From positions 24,091 through 88,090 of the forward strand of contig JAQYVF010000006.1 in the NCBI GenBank assembly GCA_030145625.1: DNA of 64,000 nucleotides, in the 5' to 3' direction. Both the position numbers and the translations under genes were made by a program. This document shows positions 34,651 to 42,358 of the stretch, one piece after another. Numbering within the stretch: position 1 is the first letter of the stretch; each line of letters begins with the position of its first letter. This DNA comes from Desulfocapsa sp. Its GTDB lineage: Bacteria; Desulfobacterota; Desulfobulbia; Desulfobulbales; Desulfocapsaceae. A model generated the notes under the pieces. It was not told the DNA's origin. It did not search any database and worked only from the letters and a program-made list of their open reading frames with translations.

Positions 34651-36330
34651 ATGACGATAAAAAGTAAGAGATATCCCAGGATAAATCATAACTGTTACAT
34701 CAGTCGGGTGGTCGGGATACTGGTATTGCTCATCTTGTGGACCGGGGGAGTGAATGCAGCCGAACAGGATGAGTGGACGTACTCTATGGTTCGTGGAGAT
34801 AATCTGTGGAATATCACCGAGCAATATCTTGATGGTGAATTTCGCTATTGGAACTCATTAATACGTCTCAATAATGTCACAGATCCTAAACATATGCCGC
34901 CTGGAACCAAGGTTCGTATTCCCTTGCGCTGGTTGAAAATTGATCCTGCCACGGTGCGGGTTCGCGATATGCATGGCACTGTGCAGTATGTCGAAGCTCA
35001 GCAGGTGGAGTCCCGTGCCCTTACGGGAAGTACGCAACTCAAAGACGGTGATCAGGTCGTGGTTGGCGAGGATGGGAACGTGGTGTTGGAGTTTGTTGAT
35101 CAATCAAGGCTTTTTCTGGGAAGCGGCAGTCGGATAGAGTTGGATCGGGTAAGGAAGTTTTCGAATAGTGGCCTGGCCGACAGTAAGGTGGATCTCAAGA
35201 AAGGTCGCAGTGAAAGTAAGGTGAAGACCAGGAACAGTCGTTTTCAAATCAAGACCCCCTCTGCAAATACAGCAGTTCGCGGGACTGATTTTCGGGTTAC
35301 AGTTGATCAGGAAAATATTGATCTGTCACGGGTAGAGGTGTTGAGTGGTACTGTTCATACAAGCAGCAGCAGTGGAGCACGAGATGTTAAAGCTGGATTT
35401 GGAACTACTGTGGCCAAAGGTGAAGCACCCAGTTCTCTGGTAAAATTGTTATCAGCCCCAGAGATCCTTTCACCACCCAAATACAGCCGAAAGTTGCCGG
35501 TGGACATCAAATGGCAGAAAGTTGCCGGTGCCGAACAGTATCGTATACAGATCCACAGAGCAGAAGGGGAGCAGACACTGCTGATTGATGAAGTCATCTC
35601 CATTACCCGCTTTAACACCAGTGCTTTGGAGGATGACGAATATATTATCCGGGCGCGTGCCATTGACGCCAATGGGCTGGAAGGCAAAAACGCTGAGCAG
35701 ATATTGCAACTGGATGCCAGACCCAGGCCTCCACTGGCCATCAGTCCCAAAGATGATGAGATCGTGCGTATGGTTTTGCCGGAGTTTGAATGGTCAACTC
35801 CAACCGGGGGCACGGGCTATCATTTCCAGTTGTCCGAACATCCTGATCTTAGCTCGCCTGTTATCGAGAGCACAGAGTTCAGCGGAACCCGCTTTAGTCC
35901 TGAACAGCTTCTGCCTGGGACCTATTATTGGCGTCTGGCGACTTTTGCTGATACTAAGGAAGGGCCTTTCGGGCCAATTTGGAGTTTCAGCCTGCGCCCT
36001 GCTCCCAAGGCACCTGACTTGTCCAAGATGTCCAGCGAGGTGGGCGAGACTGATATGACCTTGCACTGGCAGGCAGGTACTGCGGGGCAGCAGTACAAGA
36101 TGCAGCTGGCGGAGGATTCTGATTTTAAAAAAATAGTTGAAGAAAAAAAATTGGCGCAGCCTGAACTGACCATGGAGCGTCCTGCCAGACCGCTTTATTT
36201 TCGGTTAAAAGTCATTGATGTTGATGGATTTGAGGGGGATTGGAGTCCTGCGCAGCAAATAGAGCCGTTGCCGGCTCCCTGGTATTACGTTTTGATGCCG
36301 ATGATCCCCTTTCTTTTACTAGCATTGTAA
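34651..36330 (+). CDS. LysM and FecR domain protein
   Basis: A 559-residue exported protein. After an N-terminal membrane/signal segment (VVGILVLLILWTGGVNAAE), a LysM domain (YSMVRGDNLWNITEQYL to KVRIPL) should bind peptidoglycan, and a FecR-type domain (FLGSGSRIELDRV, FQIKTPSANTAVRGTDFRV) follows at about residues 125-230. The rest consists of two or three fibronectin-like repeats and ends in a hydrophobic segment. Start at 34651: GAGGGG lies 6 bases upstream; the frame is open to 34612 without a site. Its stop overlaps the start of the CHASE2 gene by one base. Such LysM-FecR/CHASE2 pairs are common and suggest the envelope protein informs the cyclase. Confidence 0.85.
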   Translation: MTIKSKRYPRINHNCYISRVVGILVLLILWTGGVNAAEQDEWTYSMVRGDNLWNITEQYLDGEFRYWNSLIRLNNVTDPKHMPPGTKVRIPLRWLKIDPATVRVRDMHGTVQYVEAQQVESRALTGSTQLKDGDQVVVGEDGNVVLEFVDQSRLFLGSGSRIELDRVRKFSNSGLADSKVDLKKGRSESKVKTRNSRFQIKTPSANTAVRGTDFRVTVDQENIDLSRVEVLSGTVHTSSSSGARDVKAGFGTTVAKGEAPSSLVKLLSAPEILSPPKYSRKLPVDIKWQKVAGAEQYRIQIHRAEGEQTLLIDEVISITRFNTSALEDDEYIIRARAIDANGLEGKNAEQILQLDARPRPPLAISPKDDEIVRMVLPEFEWSTPTGGTGYHFQLSEHPDLSSPVIESTEFSGTRFSPEQLLPGTYYWRLATFADTKEGPFGPIWSFSLRPAPKAPDLSKMSSEVGETDMTLHWQAGTAGQQYKMQLAEDSDFKKIVEEKKLAQPELTMERPARPLYFRLKVIDVDGFEGDWSPAQQIEPLPAPWYYVLMPMIPFLLLAL

Positions 36331-39158
36331 TGTCATTTTGCCGAATTCAGACGGTCAAACGATACGGTTTGGGAGCCCTTTTGTTACTGTTTGCAGTTGT
36401 TTTTACCCAGACAGGGCTGCTTACCGGTTTCAGTCGGATATTTTATGATCAGTTTATTCGCTTTTCGTCTCATCCACCGGCGGAAGATATTGTTATTGTG
36501 GCCATTGATCAGCACAGTCTGGATCAACTCGGGCGCTGGCCCTGGCCACGTCGCCTGCATGCGGAATTACTGAACAAACTTGCATCATTTGAACCAAAGG
36601 TAATTACATTCGATATCATCTTTGCCGAACCGGATACCGGGGTGCCCAATGATGATGACATATTGGCTGAGAGCATTGCGGAAAATGGGCCGGTTGTTTT
36701 GCCGATTATGGTTGAAAAACCCTGGTCGGCGCCGTTGCGGGAAACATTACCTTTAGAGAAATTCAGTGTCGTTGCGGCAGGGCTTGGACATGTCGATACG
36801 GAACTGGACAGTGACGGTATTGCCAGATCGGCTTTTCTTAAAGGCGGTCTCGGTAAACCCTGCCGTCCCACACTTGCCCTGGCAACGTTGCTGGCATCCG
36901 GCAGAAACATATCGGATGCGGCATTACCCGGCGAAAGGAATCCTCAACAAACTGTAGTGGACAGTGGCTACTGGGTCAGAGATTACCGTGTCCTTGTGCC
37001 TTTCTCCGGCCCTGCCGATCACTTCCAGCAGGTTTCCTTTGTTGATGTCCTTTCCGGTCATGCAAGCCCATCATCGTTTAAAGATAAGTATGTACTGGTT
37101 GGCGCCACGGCAATCGGTCTCGGAGATACTGTTCCCACCCCTGTTTCCGCATTAGGTCGGCCCATACCTGGGGTTGAATTCAACGCCCATATCCTCGATG
37201 GTTTCTTAAGGGGACGGCTGATAGAGCCTGCAACACAATCAACTTTATTTTTTATTAACATCTTTATAGCCTTTGTTTGTGCCTTACTCTTTATTGTTCC
37301 TGGAGTAAACGGTCTCTTGCTGTGGACCATGATCCTGGCTATCGGTACACTACTTGCTTCCTGGTTCGGGCTCACTCTGCTGCATATCTGGTTTCCGCCG
37401 GGCACGGCTTTAGGCACAATCCTGCTTGGTTCTCTTTTGTATAACGGGCAACACATTAAACGCTTGCTGAGCACTTTATTTGAAGAACGCCTTCAAGCAC
37501 AGGCAACGCTCACTTCAATCAGTGATGCGGTCATCCGAACCGACGAATCAGGTAAGGTGAGGGAGATGAATCATGCGGCTGAAAAGCTTTGTGGAGTCTC
37601 CATCAAGAGAGCCATTGGAAAGCCGGTTGAAGAAATGTTGCAGTTATATACCCGTAAGGGGAAACTAGCCTACCCTGTACGGAAGCTAGTGAAAGATAAA
37701 GTGTATCATCACCGGGAACCGCTTATCCTGGGAAATAAAAAGAGTAAGGAAAGAATAGTTCAGGTTGCGACTACGCCAATTCCTCCACTTGCTGAGCAAC
37801 AGGGAGGAACAATAATAGTGTTAACCGATATCAGTGAAGCGGAACGATTGGCCGGTGTTGTTGAGTATAGTGAAACCCATAACAGTTTGACTGGCCTTCC
37901 CAATCTGCTTTTGATCAGCGAAAAACTTCAGGAAGCAATTGATCGGGCCCAACTCTCCAGACGACTGATTGTGGTGGTCGATATTGATATCGACCACTTT
38001 TCCAAGATCAATAAATCCATGAGTAATGTAACAGGAGATTTGTTGCTGAAGAGTGTGGCGGAGCGCTTGCATGTTTCTCAGTTGGAACATACGATCCGGG
38101 GACATGTGAGTGGGGATGAGTTTATCCTGATTATTGAGGATGTGCAGAGCAGAAACGGAGTCATGCCGTTGGTGGCTGATGTCCGGCATGCGCTGGGTAG
38201 CACCATAACTTTGCTTGATAAAAAGCTGTGTCTGTCATTCACCCTTGGAGTCAGTGTTTATCCAGAAAATGGTCGAAAGCCGGATATACTGCTGCACCGT
38301 GCAAATGCCGCCATGCATCGAGGCAAGGAGCAGGGCCAGGGGAGGACGGTACAGTATACCGATAGCCTGCAAACACGGGCCAAGCGACAGCTCCATGTTG
38401 AGCAGATCATACAGGAGGCTGTTGAAAGTGGCCGGGTTGAGACTTTGTATCAACCCCTGGTGCAGGCAAGTAACCTGCAAATTGTGGGTGTCGAAGCACT
38501 GATGCGCTTGCGAGATGATACAGGAGAATATCTTAATCCCGCAGAGTTTATAGCTTTGGCGGAAGAATCAGGCAAGATTGTCAGTTTGGGCAATTACCAA
38601 TTGTATGATGCCTGCCGTGAACTTGTTTCCTGGGAGGATAAGGGTGTCAACAAACCATTGCGACTTTCTTATAATCTGTCACCGCGCCAGTTGCAGGATC
38701 CTGATCTGGTGCAAAACATAGAACAGACGCTCGAAACAGCAGGGTTCCCACCTCATCTGCTCGAATTTGAGATTACCGAGAATCTGCTGCTTAAGAATAA
38801 TGCAAAGATCAAAACAGTAATTGATCAGCTGCGAGAGCTCGGCACAAAATTTACAATTGATGATTTCGGCACAGGCTATAGTTCAATGAGTTACCTGACC
38901 CATTTCCCGTTTCACCGGTTGAAAATAGACAGGTCTCTGGTCTGGGACTTGGCAAAAAAGCCTGGAGCGCGCGCCATAACCTCTGCAATTATCAATATGG
39001 CACACAGTCTCGACATGAAGGTTGTAGCAGAAGGAGTGGAAATGTCATCTCAACGTGAGATTTTGCTCTCTCAAGGATGCGATGAAGTACAGGGCTTTTT
39101 AATAGATCGGCCATTGACGGCAGGTAACTTAGAAAAACGATATCTCAAGCATCTCTGA
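36330..39158 (+). CDS. CHASE2-PAS-GGDEF-EAL protein
   Basis: A 942-residue cyclic-di-GMP enzyme. It has an N-terminal membrane helix, a large periplasmic CHASE2 sensor (RFSSHPPAEDIVIVAID, FDIIFAEPD, VLVGATAIGLGD), three membrane helices near residues 305-375, a PAS domain, a GGDEF domain and an EAL domain. The cyclase motif reads SGDEF, a change that often keeps activity. The phosphodiesterase residues are present: EALMR, ITEN, DDFGTGYSS, LKIDRSL and AEGVE. So it can probably degrade, and perhaps make, cyclic-di-GMP in response to an envelope signal. The ATG at 36330 shares a base with the previous stop. Confidence 0.92.
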   Translation: MSFCRIQTVKRYGLGALLLLFAVVFTQTGLLTGFSRIFYDQFIRFSSHPPAEDIVIVAIDQHSLDQLGRWPWPRRLHAELLNKLASFEPKVITFDIIFAEPDTGVPNDDDILAESIAENGPVVLPIMVEKPWSAPLRETLPLEKFSVVAAGLGHVDTELDSDGIARSAFLKGGLGKPCRPTLALATLLASGRNISDAALPGERNPQQTVVDSGYWVRDYRVLVPFSGPADHFQQVSFVDVLSGHASPSSFKDKYVLVGATAIGLGDTVPTPVSALGRPIPGVEFNAHILDGFLRGRLIEPATQSTLFFINIFIAFVCALLFIVPGVNGLLLWTMILAIGTLLASWFGLTLLHIWFPPGTALGTILLGSLLYNGQHIKRLLSTLFEERLQAQATLTSISDAVIRTDESGKVREMNHAAEKLCGVSIKRAIGKPVEEMLQLYTRKGKLAYPVRKLVKDKVYHHREPLILGNKKSKERIVQVATTPIPPLAEQQGGTIIVLTDISEAERLAGVVEYSETHNSLTGLPNLLLISEKLQEAIDRAQLSRRLIVVVDIDIDHFSKINKSMSNVTGDLLLKSVAERLHVSQLEHTIRGHVSGDEFILIIEDVQSRNGVMPLVADVRHALGSTITLLDKKLCLSFTLGVSVYPENGRKPDILLHRANAAMHRGKEQGQGRTVQYTDSLQTRAKRQLHVEQIIQEAVESGRVETLYQPLVQASNLQIVGVEALMRLRDDTGEYLNPAEFIALAEESGKIVSLGNYQLYDACRELVSWEDKGVNKPLRLSYNLSPRQLQDPDLVQNIEQTLETAGFPPHLLEFEITENLLLKNNAKIKTVIDQLRELGTKFTIDDFGTGYSSMSYLTHFPFHRLKIDRSLVWDLAKKPGARAITSAIINMAHSLDMKVVAEGVEMSSQREILLSQGCDEVQGFLIDRPLTAGNLEKRYLKHL

Positions 39159-39491
39159 TAGCTTCTGGGTGAAGGTTGCCAAGGGGCACCTGTTCTTGTC
39201 GGAGTTCCAATGAGGTGAGGAGTAATGAGAGAAGTGCAGTCATGGTTTTAGCTTTTTTTGATAGCTTTGAATCCTGGCCGTCTGCGCATGAGGTGATCCT
39301 GCCTAGAAATTTTGGGCACCCAATCACCTCGTTATTAAGTGCAGCGATATTCGAAGAGTGAGTATTTCTCGACAGCGGCCTATGAAGAGAAATGGAGGAG
39401 TAACCAGTTGAAAATTGCTTAACTGGTATTCTAGTTTTTAAGGTGAGATCAGTTGCGGGTATTGCGATCTTTGTTGATGCCGGAGAAATTG

Positions 39492-39536
39492 AAAAAGAGA
39501 TGGAGCAGCCCTTTAAAACTGCGCCATCTCTTTTTT
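39492..39536. terminator. bidirectional intrinsic terminator
   Basis: AAAAAGAGATGGAGCAG (39492-39508) pairs with CTGCGCCATCTCTTTTTT (39519-39536), one mismatch. A/T runs on both sides suit the convergent genes: plus-strand CHASE2 gene and minus-strand small protein. The preceding 39159-39491 holds no gene. Confidence 0.75.
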
Positions 39537-39559
39537 GAAATATTGAGTGGGTGATCTTT

Positions 39560-39838
39560 TTAGAGTTGAAGGCGAGGGCGGTTTGCCTGTTGTTGCCGTC
39601 TTTTCTCAAGCTGCTCCGCTTCGGTGAGAGACCGCTGTACCTGTTCCATATTTTCGTCTGTCCCCAGGGCTTCACCGAGAAGATCGGATGGCTGAAAGAA
39701 ACAGTACCATTCCTCTCTCTTTTTTTGTCGATTGGTACTGGAATGCTTTCCTTTGCTAAAGTGGTCAACGGTTGTGGATAACAGGTGAAAAGCTCCGATA
39801 AATCCTACTGTCGCTGCAAATAGTGTTAATGGTTCCAT
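39560..39838 (-). CDS. small membrane protein A, duplicated family
   Basis: A 92-residue protein with one N-terminal membrane segment (LFAATVGFIGAFHLLSTTV), then a polar cytoplasmic or periplasmic tail with WYCFFQPSDLLG and a charged helix. It is clearly paralogous to the 82-residue protein at 41593-41841: MELLTIFSATIGFIGALYLLS and WYCFFQPSDLLG align. It starts 26 bp after the uspA-like stop, so the two are one transcript, probably from the sigma-54 promoter at 40492. I know no function for the family. Confidence 0.75.
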   Translation of the reverse strand: MEPLTLFAATVGFIGAFHLLSTTVDHFSKGKHSSTNRQKKREEWYCFFQPSDLLGEALGTDENMEQVQRSLTEAEQLEKRRQQQANRPRLQL

Positions 39839-39864
39839 GATATATGCTCCTTTGTGAAAGAAAA

Positions 39865-40419
39865 TTATAGACGTGAACAGCGGAGATCATAAACCGGAAC
39901 ATGGGCACGTTCCTGATCTACTCTAACGGCTTCTTCATCAGGTTTGCTTAATACGTAGCGAATACCTGCATCTGCAGCACTTACACGAGCAATGACTTCT
40001 TCGGAGTTTCCGATATCCATAATATGCTCAACTTTGATTCCGCAGGCTTTGGCCTGGCTAGTAAATTTCTCTGCATTTATTTTGGCCATATCAATGAACC
40101 GGTCACTTTCTCTTGTTCTTCTCTCACCTGAAAATTGCAGTGGTTTGTCTGTGATATCAAGGGCAATGATTTCACAGTCAAGTCGCTGGGCCATTTTCAT
40201 GGCGTAATCAGTGACCTGGGAGAGGTATTCTCCATCCTGAATCATGAGCACCTTTGTCGGGGCATTTTCCTGGTCCATCATCCTGGCAAGGGCTCCAGCT
40301 GCCTCAGATGGACTTCCGGCGGCCATTGCGCCAATAGCAACAGATTTTGCTTTGATTTTCTTTACATTCACTGTTTTGTTTTTTTTCATTCCCAGAGTGA
40401 ACCAGTTGAAAAATCCCAT
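39865..40419 (-). CDS. UspA-like universal stress protein
   Basis: A 184-residue universal-stress-type protein. The core begins TKVLMIQDGEYLSQVTDYAMKMAQRL and includes IALDITDKP and EHIMDIGNSEEVIARVSA, fitting the alternating alpha/beta Usp fold; an unusual 45-residue basic N-terminus (MGFFNWFTLGMKKNKTV) precedes it. The ATP-binding glycine motif of UspFG-type proteins is absent, so it is of the non-nucleotide-binding kind or divergent. AAAAAGGAG lies 6 bases before the ATG at 40419; an upstream extension is not needed. A -24/-12 promoter lies 73 bases upstream and enhancer-like palindromes beyond that. Its copy in the second duplicate is reduced to a relic. Confidence 0.78.
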   Translation of the reverse strand: MGFFNWFTLGMKKNKTVNVKKIKAKSVAIGAMAAGSPSEAAGALARMMDQENAPTKVLMIQDGEYLSQVTDYAMKMAQRLDCEIIALDITDKPLQFSGERRTRESDRFIDMAKINAEKFTSQAKACGIKVEHIMDIGNSEEVIARVSAADAGIRYVLSKPDEEAVRVDQERAHVPVYDLRCSRL

Positions 40420-40491
40420 GATGTTCTCCTTTTTGTATTGGTGGTTGTGGATAGAGTGGATAGTTTTTGTTGTATCTTTGTTTGTTAGGTT

Positions 40492-40507
40492 TGCATGCGC
40501 CGTGCCA
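40492..40507 (-). promoter_or_regulatory. sigma-54 promoter for uspA-like gene
   Basis: On the minus strand: TGGCACG, GCGC, ATGCA. The -24 element is perfect and the -12 element differs in one base; spacing is correct. The equivalent site in the duplicate (41971-41986) is conserved although the gene after it has decayed. Confidence 0.75.
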
Positions 40508-40602
40508 GGACTGCATGTATTTATTTTATTTAGCAAAACAGTATGTTAGGTGACACATCGTGTGATGTGCCAGTGAAGATGTTGTTATGTTGCTTCGGGG
40601 GC

Positions 40603-40620
40603 ATTGCAGCTTGCAACAAG
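40603..40620. promoter_or_regulatory. enhancer site, ATTGCAGCTTGCAACA type
   Basis: ATTGCAGCTTGCAACAAG, about 96 bases upstream of the sigma-54 promoter. The same 16-base pattern ATTGCA-N2-TTGCAACA occurs at 42081 and at 48810. Confidence 0.65.
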
Positions 40621-40738
40621 TAATCTTGTTGAAATCGTGTGAAAAGCATGTTTGTGGACGGTATGAAGTCACATGGGTTGTGTTAACGTAATAGAATGAT
40701 ATGGTTTAATCTCAGTATTGCTGGTGGGATGTTTCGCT

Positions 40739-40754
40739 TGTTGCAGGATGAAAC
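40739..40754. promoter_or_regulatory. enhancer site, TGTTGCAGG type
   Basis: TGTTGCAGGATGAAAC, shared with 42216-42231 and, as a fuller palindrome, with 48682-48697. A further half site AATGCAAC follows at 40765. The stretch 40508-41300 is otherwise the first copy of the duplicated upstream region. Confidence 0.55.
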
Positions 40755-40880
40755 TGCGTAACAGAATGCAACGAAAACCGTATCGAGAGGCAGGCAAAGA
40801 GAAAAAAGAGAGAAAAATGATGAAACAGGAGGCTGTCTCATGAGTTCACAGTAATAGTATTATTTATAATAGGATAGTTG

Positions 40881-41300
40881 TTCAGGCAAGCAGGCGTGGG
40901 GGGGGATCGATGGGTGTGTCCGCATGTACCAATTCAAGATGTTCAGTGACGTCAATTTATGGTGAGGTCACATCTTCTTGGTTTTTTTTTGGGACAGGAT
41001 GATATTGGTCCAATTGGTTTGAAGGTCAGTCAGGAGTTTTCCAGAATTTCGTCGACAGGCAGGACCTGACTGGTCAGTGTCATTTTTCAGGTAAGAGATA
41101 CGTTGCGATGTGCGTGCTGTATCGTGACCAGGGCAATTAAGGCAGTGGCAGTAGTGGTAGCACTGCCAGAGGAGCCGTTTTTGATACTGCAGCAATAAGG
41201 AAACTTACTGAATTCTTGTTTGTGGCCGGCAAAAAAATTCGAAGGATTTCGCAGGACCTGTATAGTAAGCTTACGGCAGGTTATTTTGATTTTCGAGGTG
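40881..41300 (-). pseudogene. decayed 3' part of a lon gene
   Basis: This stretch aligns base by base, with many substitutions and small indels, to the 3' end of the intact lon gene: TTCAGGCAAGCAGG matches the lon stop region at 42357, GGTAAGAGATACGTTGCGATG is shared with 42570-42590, and GAAGGATTTCGCAGGACCTG corresponds to 42990-43010 after a deletion of about 270 bases. Every frame is broken. It is the lon relic of the first duplicate, placed upstream of the intact uspA-like gene. Confidence 0.8.
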
Positions 41301-41371
41301 CTTGTTGGTCCTGGAGATATTCAAAGAACAGAGGGAGCAATTATCGATAACGGCTCCATCTGTTCTTTTGA

Positions 41372-41539
41372 GGCTACCTTGCAAAATTGCTTTTTCCCCC
41401 AAACTCTTCGTTATGAGGAAAATTTTATCCTCGAAATATCAAATATATGCACCCCAAGGGCATTTCTTGCAGGGCACCTGCGGTAAAATTTTCCTCATGC
41501 CTCAATTTTGAACGAAAATTCTAATTTTTTAAGGTACCC
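41372..41539. mobile_element. MITE, 168 bp, between the duplicates
   Basis: It is the same family as 11651-11791 in the opposite orientation, with perfect 4-bp duplication TTGA (41368-41371 and 41540-41543). Ends are GGCTACCTTGCAAAATTGC and AAGGTACCC. It carries about 27 extra bases (GCACCCCAAGGGCATTTC region) relative to the shorter copy. It lies between the lon relic and the second small membrane gene. Confidence 0.85.
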
Positions 41540-41592
41540 TTGAATGTATAGTGATGCAGATTTCAGATATGAAGGTGAGGAGTGGCAGTCTG

Positions 41593-41841
41593 TTACTGCC
41601 GCTTCTGCTCAGGTTGTTCCGCCTCGGTAAGAGACGACTTCAGCTTACCCATATCCTTGTCTGTTCCCTTGTCTTTTCCCAGAAGGTCTGATGGCTGAAA
41701 GAAACAGTACCAGTCCTCTCTCTTTTCTTGATGATTGCCACTGTGGTATATTCCTTTTCCAAAGCGGTCAATGGTTGTGGATAAGAGGTAAAGTGCTCCG
41801 ATAAATCCTATGGTTGCTGAAAATATTGTTAATAGTTCCAT
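41593..41841 (-). CDS. small membrane protein A', paralogue
   Basis: An 82-residue paralogue of the protein at 39560-39838, about two-thirds identical by eye: MELLTIFSATIGFIGALYLLS gives a single membrane helix and WYCFFQPSDLLG is unchanged. The tail is shorter by ten residues. It has kept an open frame although the gene before it in this duplicate (uspA) has been lost, which suggests it is still selected for. The conserved sigma-54 promoter at 41971-41986 would now transcribe it directly. Confidence 0.72.
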   Translation of the reverse strand: MELLTIFSATIGFIGALYLLSTTIDRFGKGIYHSGNHQEKREDWYCFFQPSDLLGKDKGTDKDMGKLKSSLTEAEQPEQKRQ

Positions 41842-41867
41842 GAGAGGTACTCCCTTGTGATTGAAAA

Positions 41868-41970
41868 TTGATGATTTGAAGAGCGAAGATCAAAGACCAG
41901 AAAAATGACTCTGCTCCTGGTTTGTTCTAAAAGCTTCTTTGTTAAGTTTGCTTGCTATGTTGCGAATGTA
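41868..41970 (-). pseudogene. relic of uspA-like gene
   Basis: GAAGAGCGAAGATCA, CTGCTCCTGGTTTG and CTTCTTTGTTAAGTTTGCTT align with the 3' end of the intact uspA-like gene (39868-39950). After about 100 bases the match jumps to the promoter region, so some 500 bases of the gene were deleted. What remains cannot encode the protein. Confidence 0.75.
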
Positions 41971-41986
41971 TGCATATGCCGTGCCA
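41971..41986 (-). promoter_or_regulatory. sigma-54 promoter, duplicate copy
   Basis: Minus strand TGGCACG, GCAT, ATGCA with correct spacing; 130 bases before the small membrane protein A' gene. It is preserved while the surrounding relic has diverged. Confidence 0.72.
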
Positions 41987-42080
41987 AAGTTACGTATGTT
42001 TTATTTGCTAATAAAACGTGATGTTAGCTTGTCTTCGCGTGCGCTGCCGGTGGAACTGTTTTAATGTTGGAGAGTAAGGC

Positions 42081-42098
42081 ATTGCAGATTGCAACAAG
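42081..42098. promoter_or_regulatory. enhancer site, ATTGCAGATTGCAACA type
   Basis: ATTGCAGATTGCAACAAG, the duplicate counterpart of 40603-40620, about 95 bases upstream of the promoter at 41971. Confidence 0.65.
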
Positions 42099-42215
42099 CA
42101 CTTTTGTTGAAACCGTGTGAAAAGGAGATATTCGGGTGACATGAAGTCAAATAAAAAACGATAACATCTTGGAATGAAGTGTTTTGTTTGAAATATGTTA
42201 TGGGGAGCAGAAGGA

Positions 42216-42231
42216 TGTTGCAGGATGAAAC
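42216..42231. promoter_or_regulatory. enhancer site, TGTTGCAGG type
   Basis: TGTTGCAGGATGAAAC, the duplicate counterpart of 40739-40754. It lies between the lon stop and the promoter at 41971. No gene occupies 42000-42358. Confidence 0.55.
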
Positions 42232-42358
42232 TGCGTGACAGAATGCAACAAAAGAGTTGTTGGCACGCAGATAAGGATAAAAAAGAGAAAATAATCGTGG
42301 AACAGAGAGCTGTTCCACGATTTCCTGGTAATTATCAGATTTTTAAAGGGAAAAATGT

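Noticed and set aside
41220..41511. Two overlapping plus-strand frames of 69-88 codons
   Set aside because: They run through the lon relic and into the MITE, so they are chance frames in non-coding DNA.
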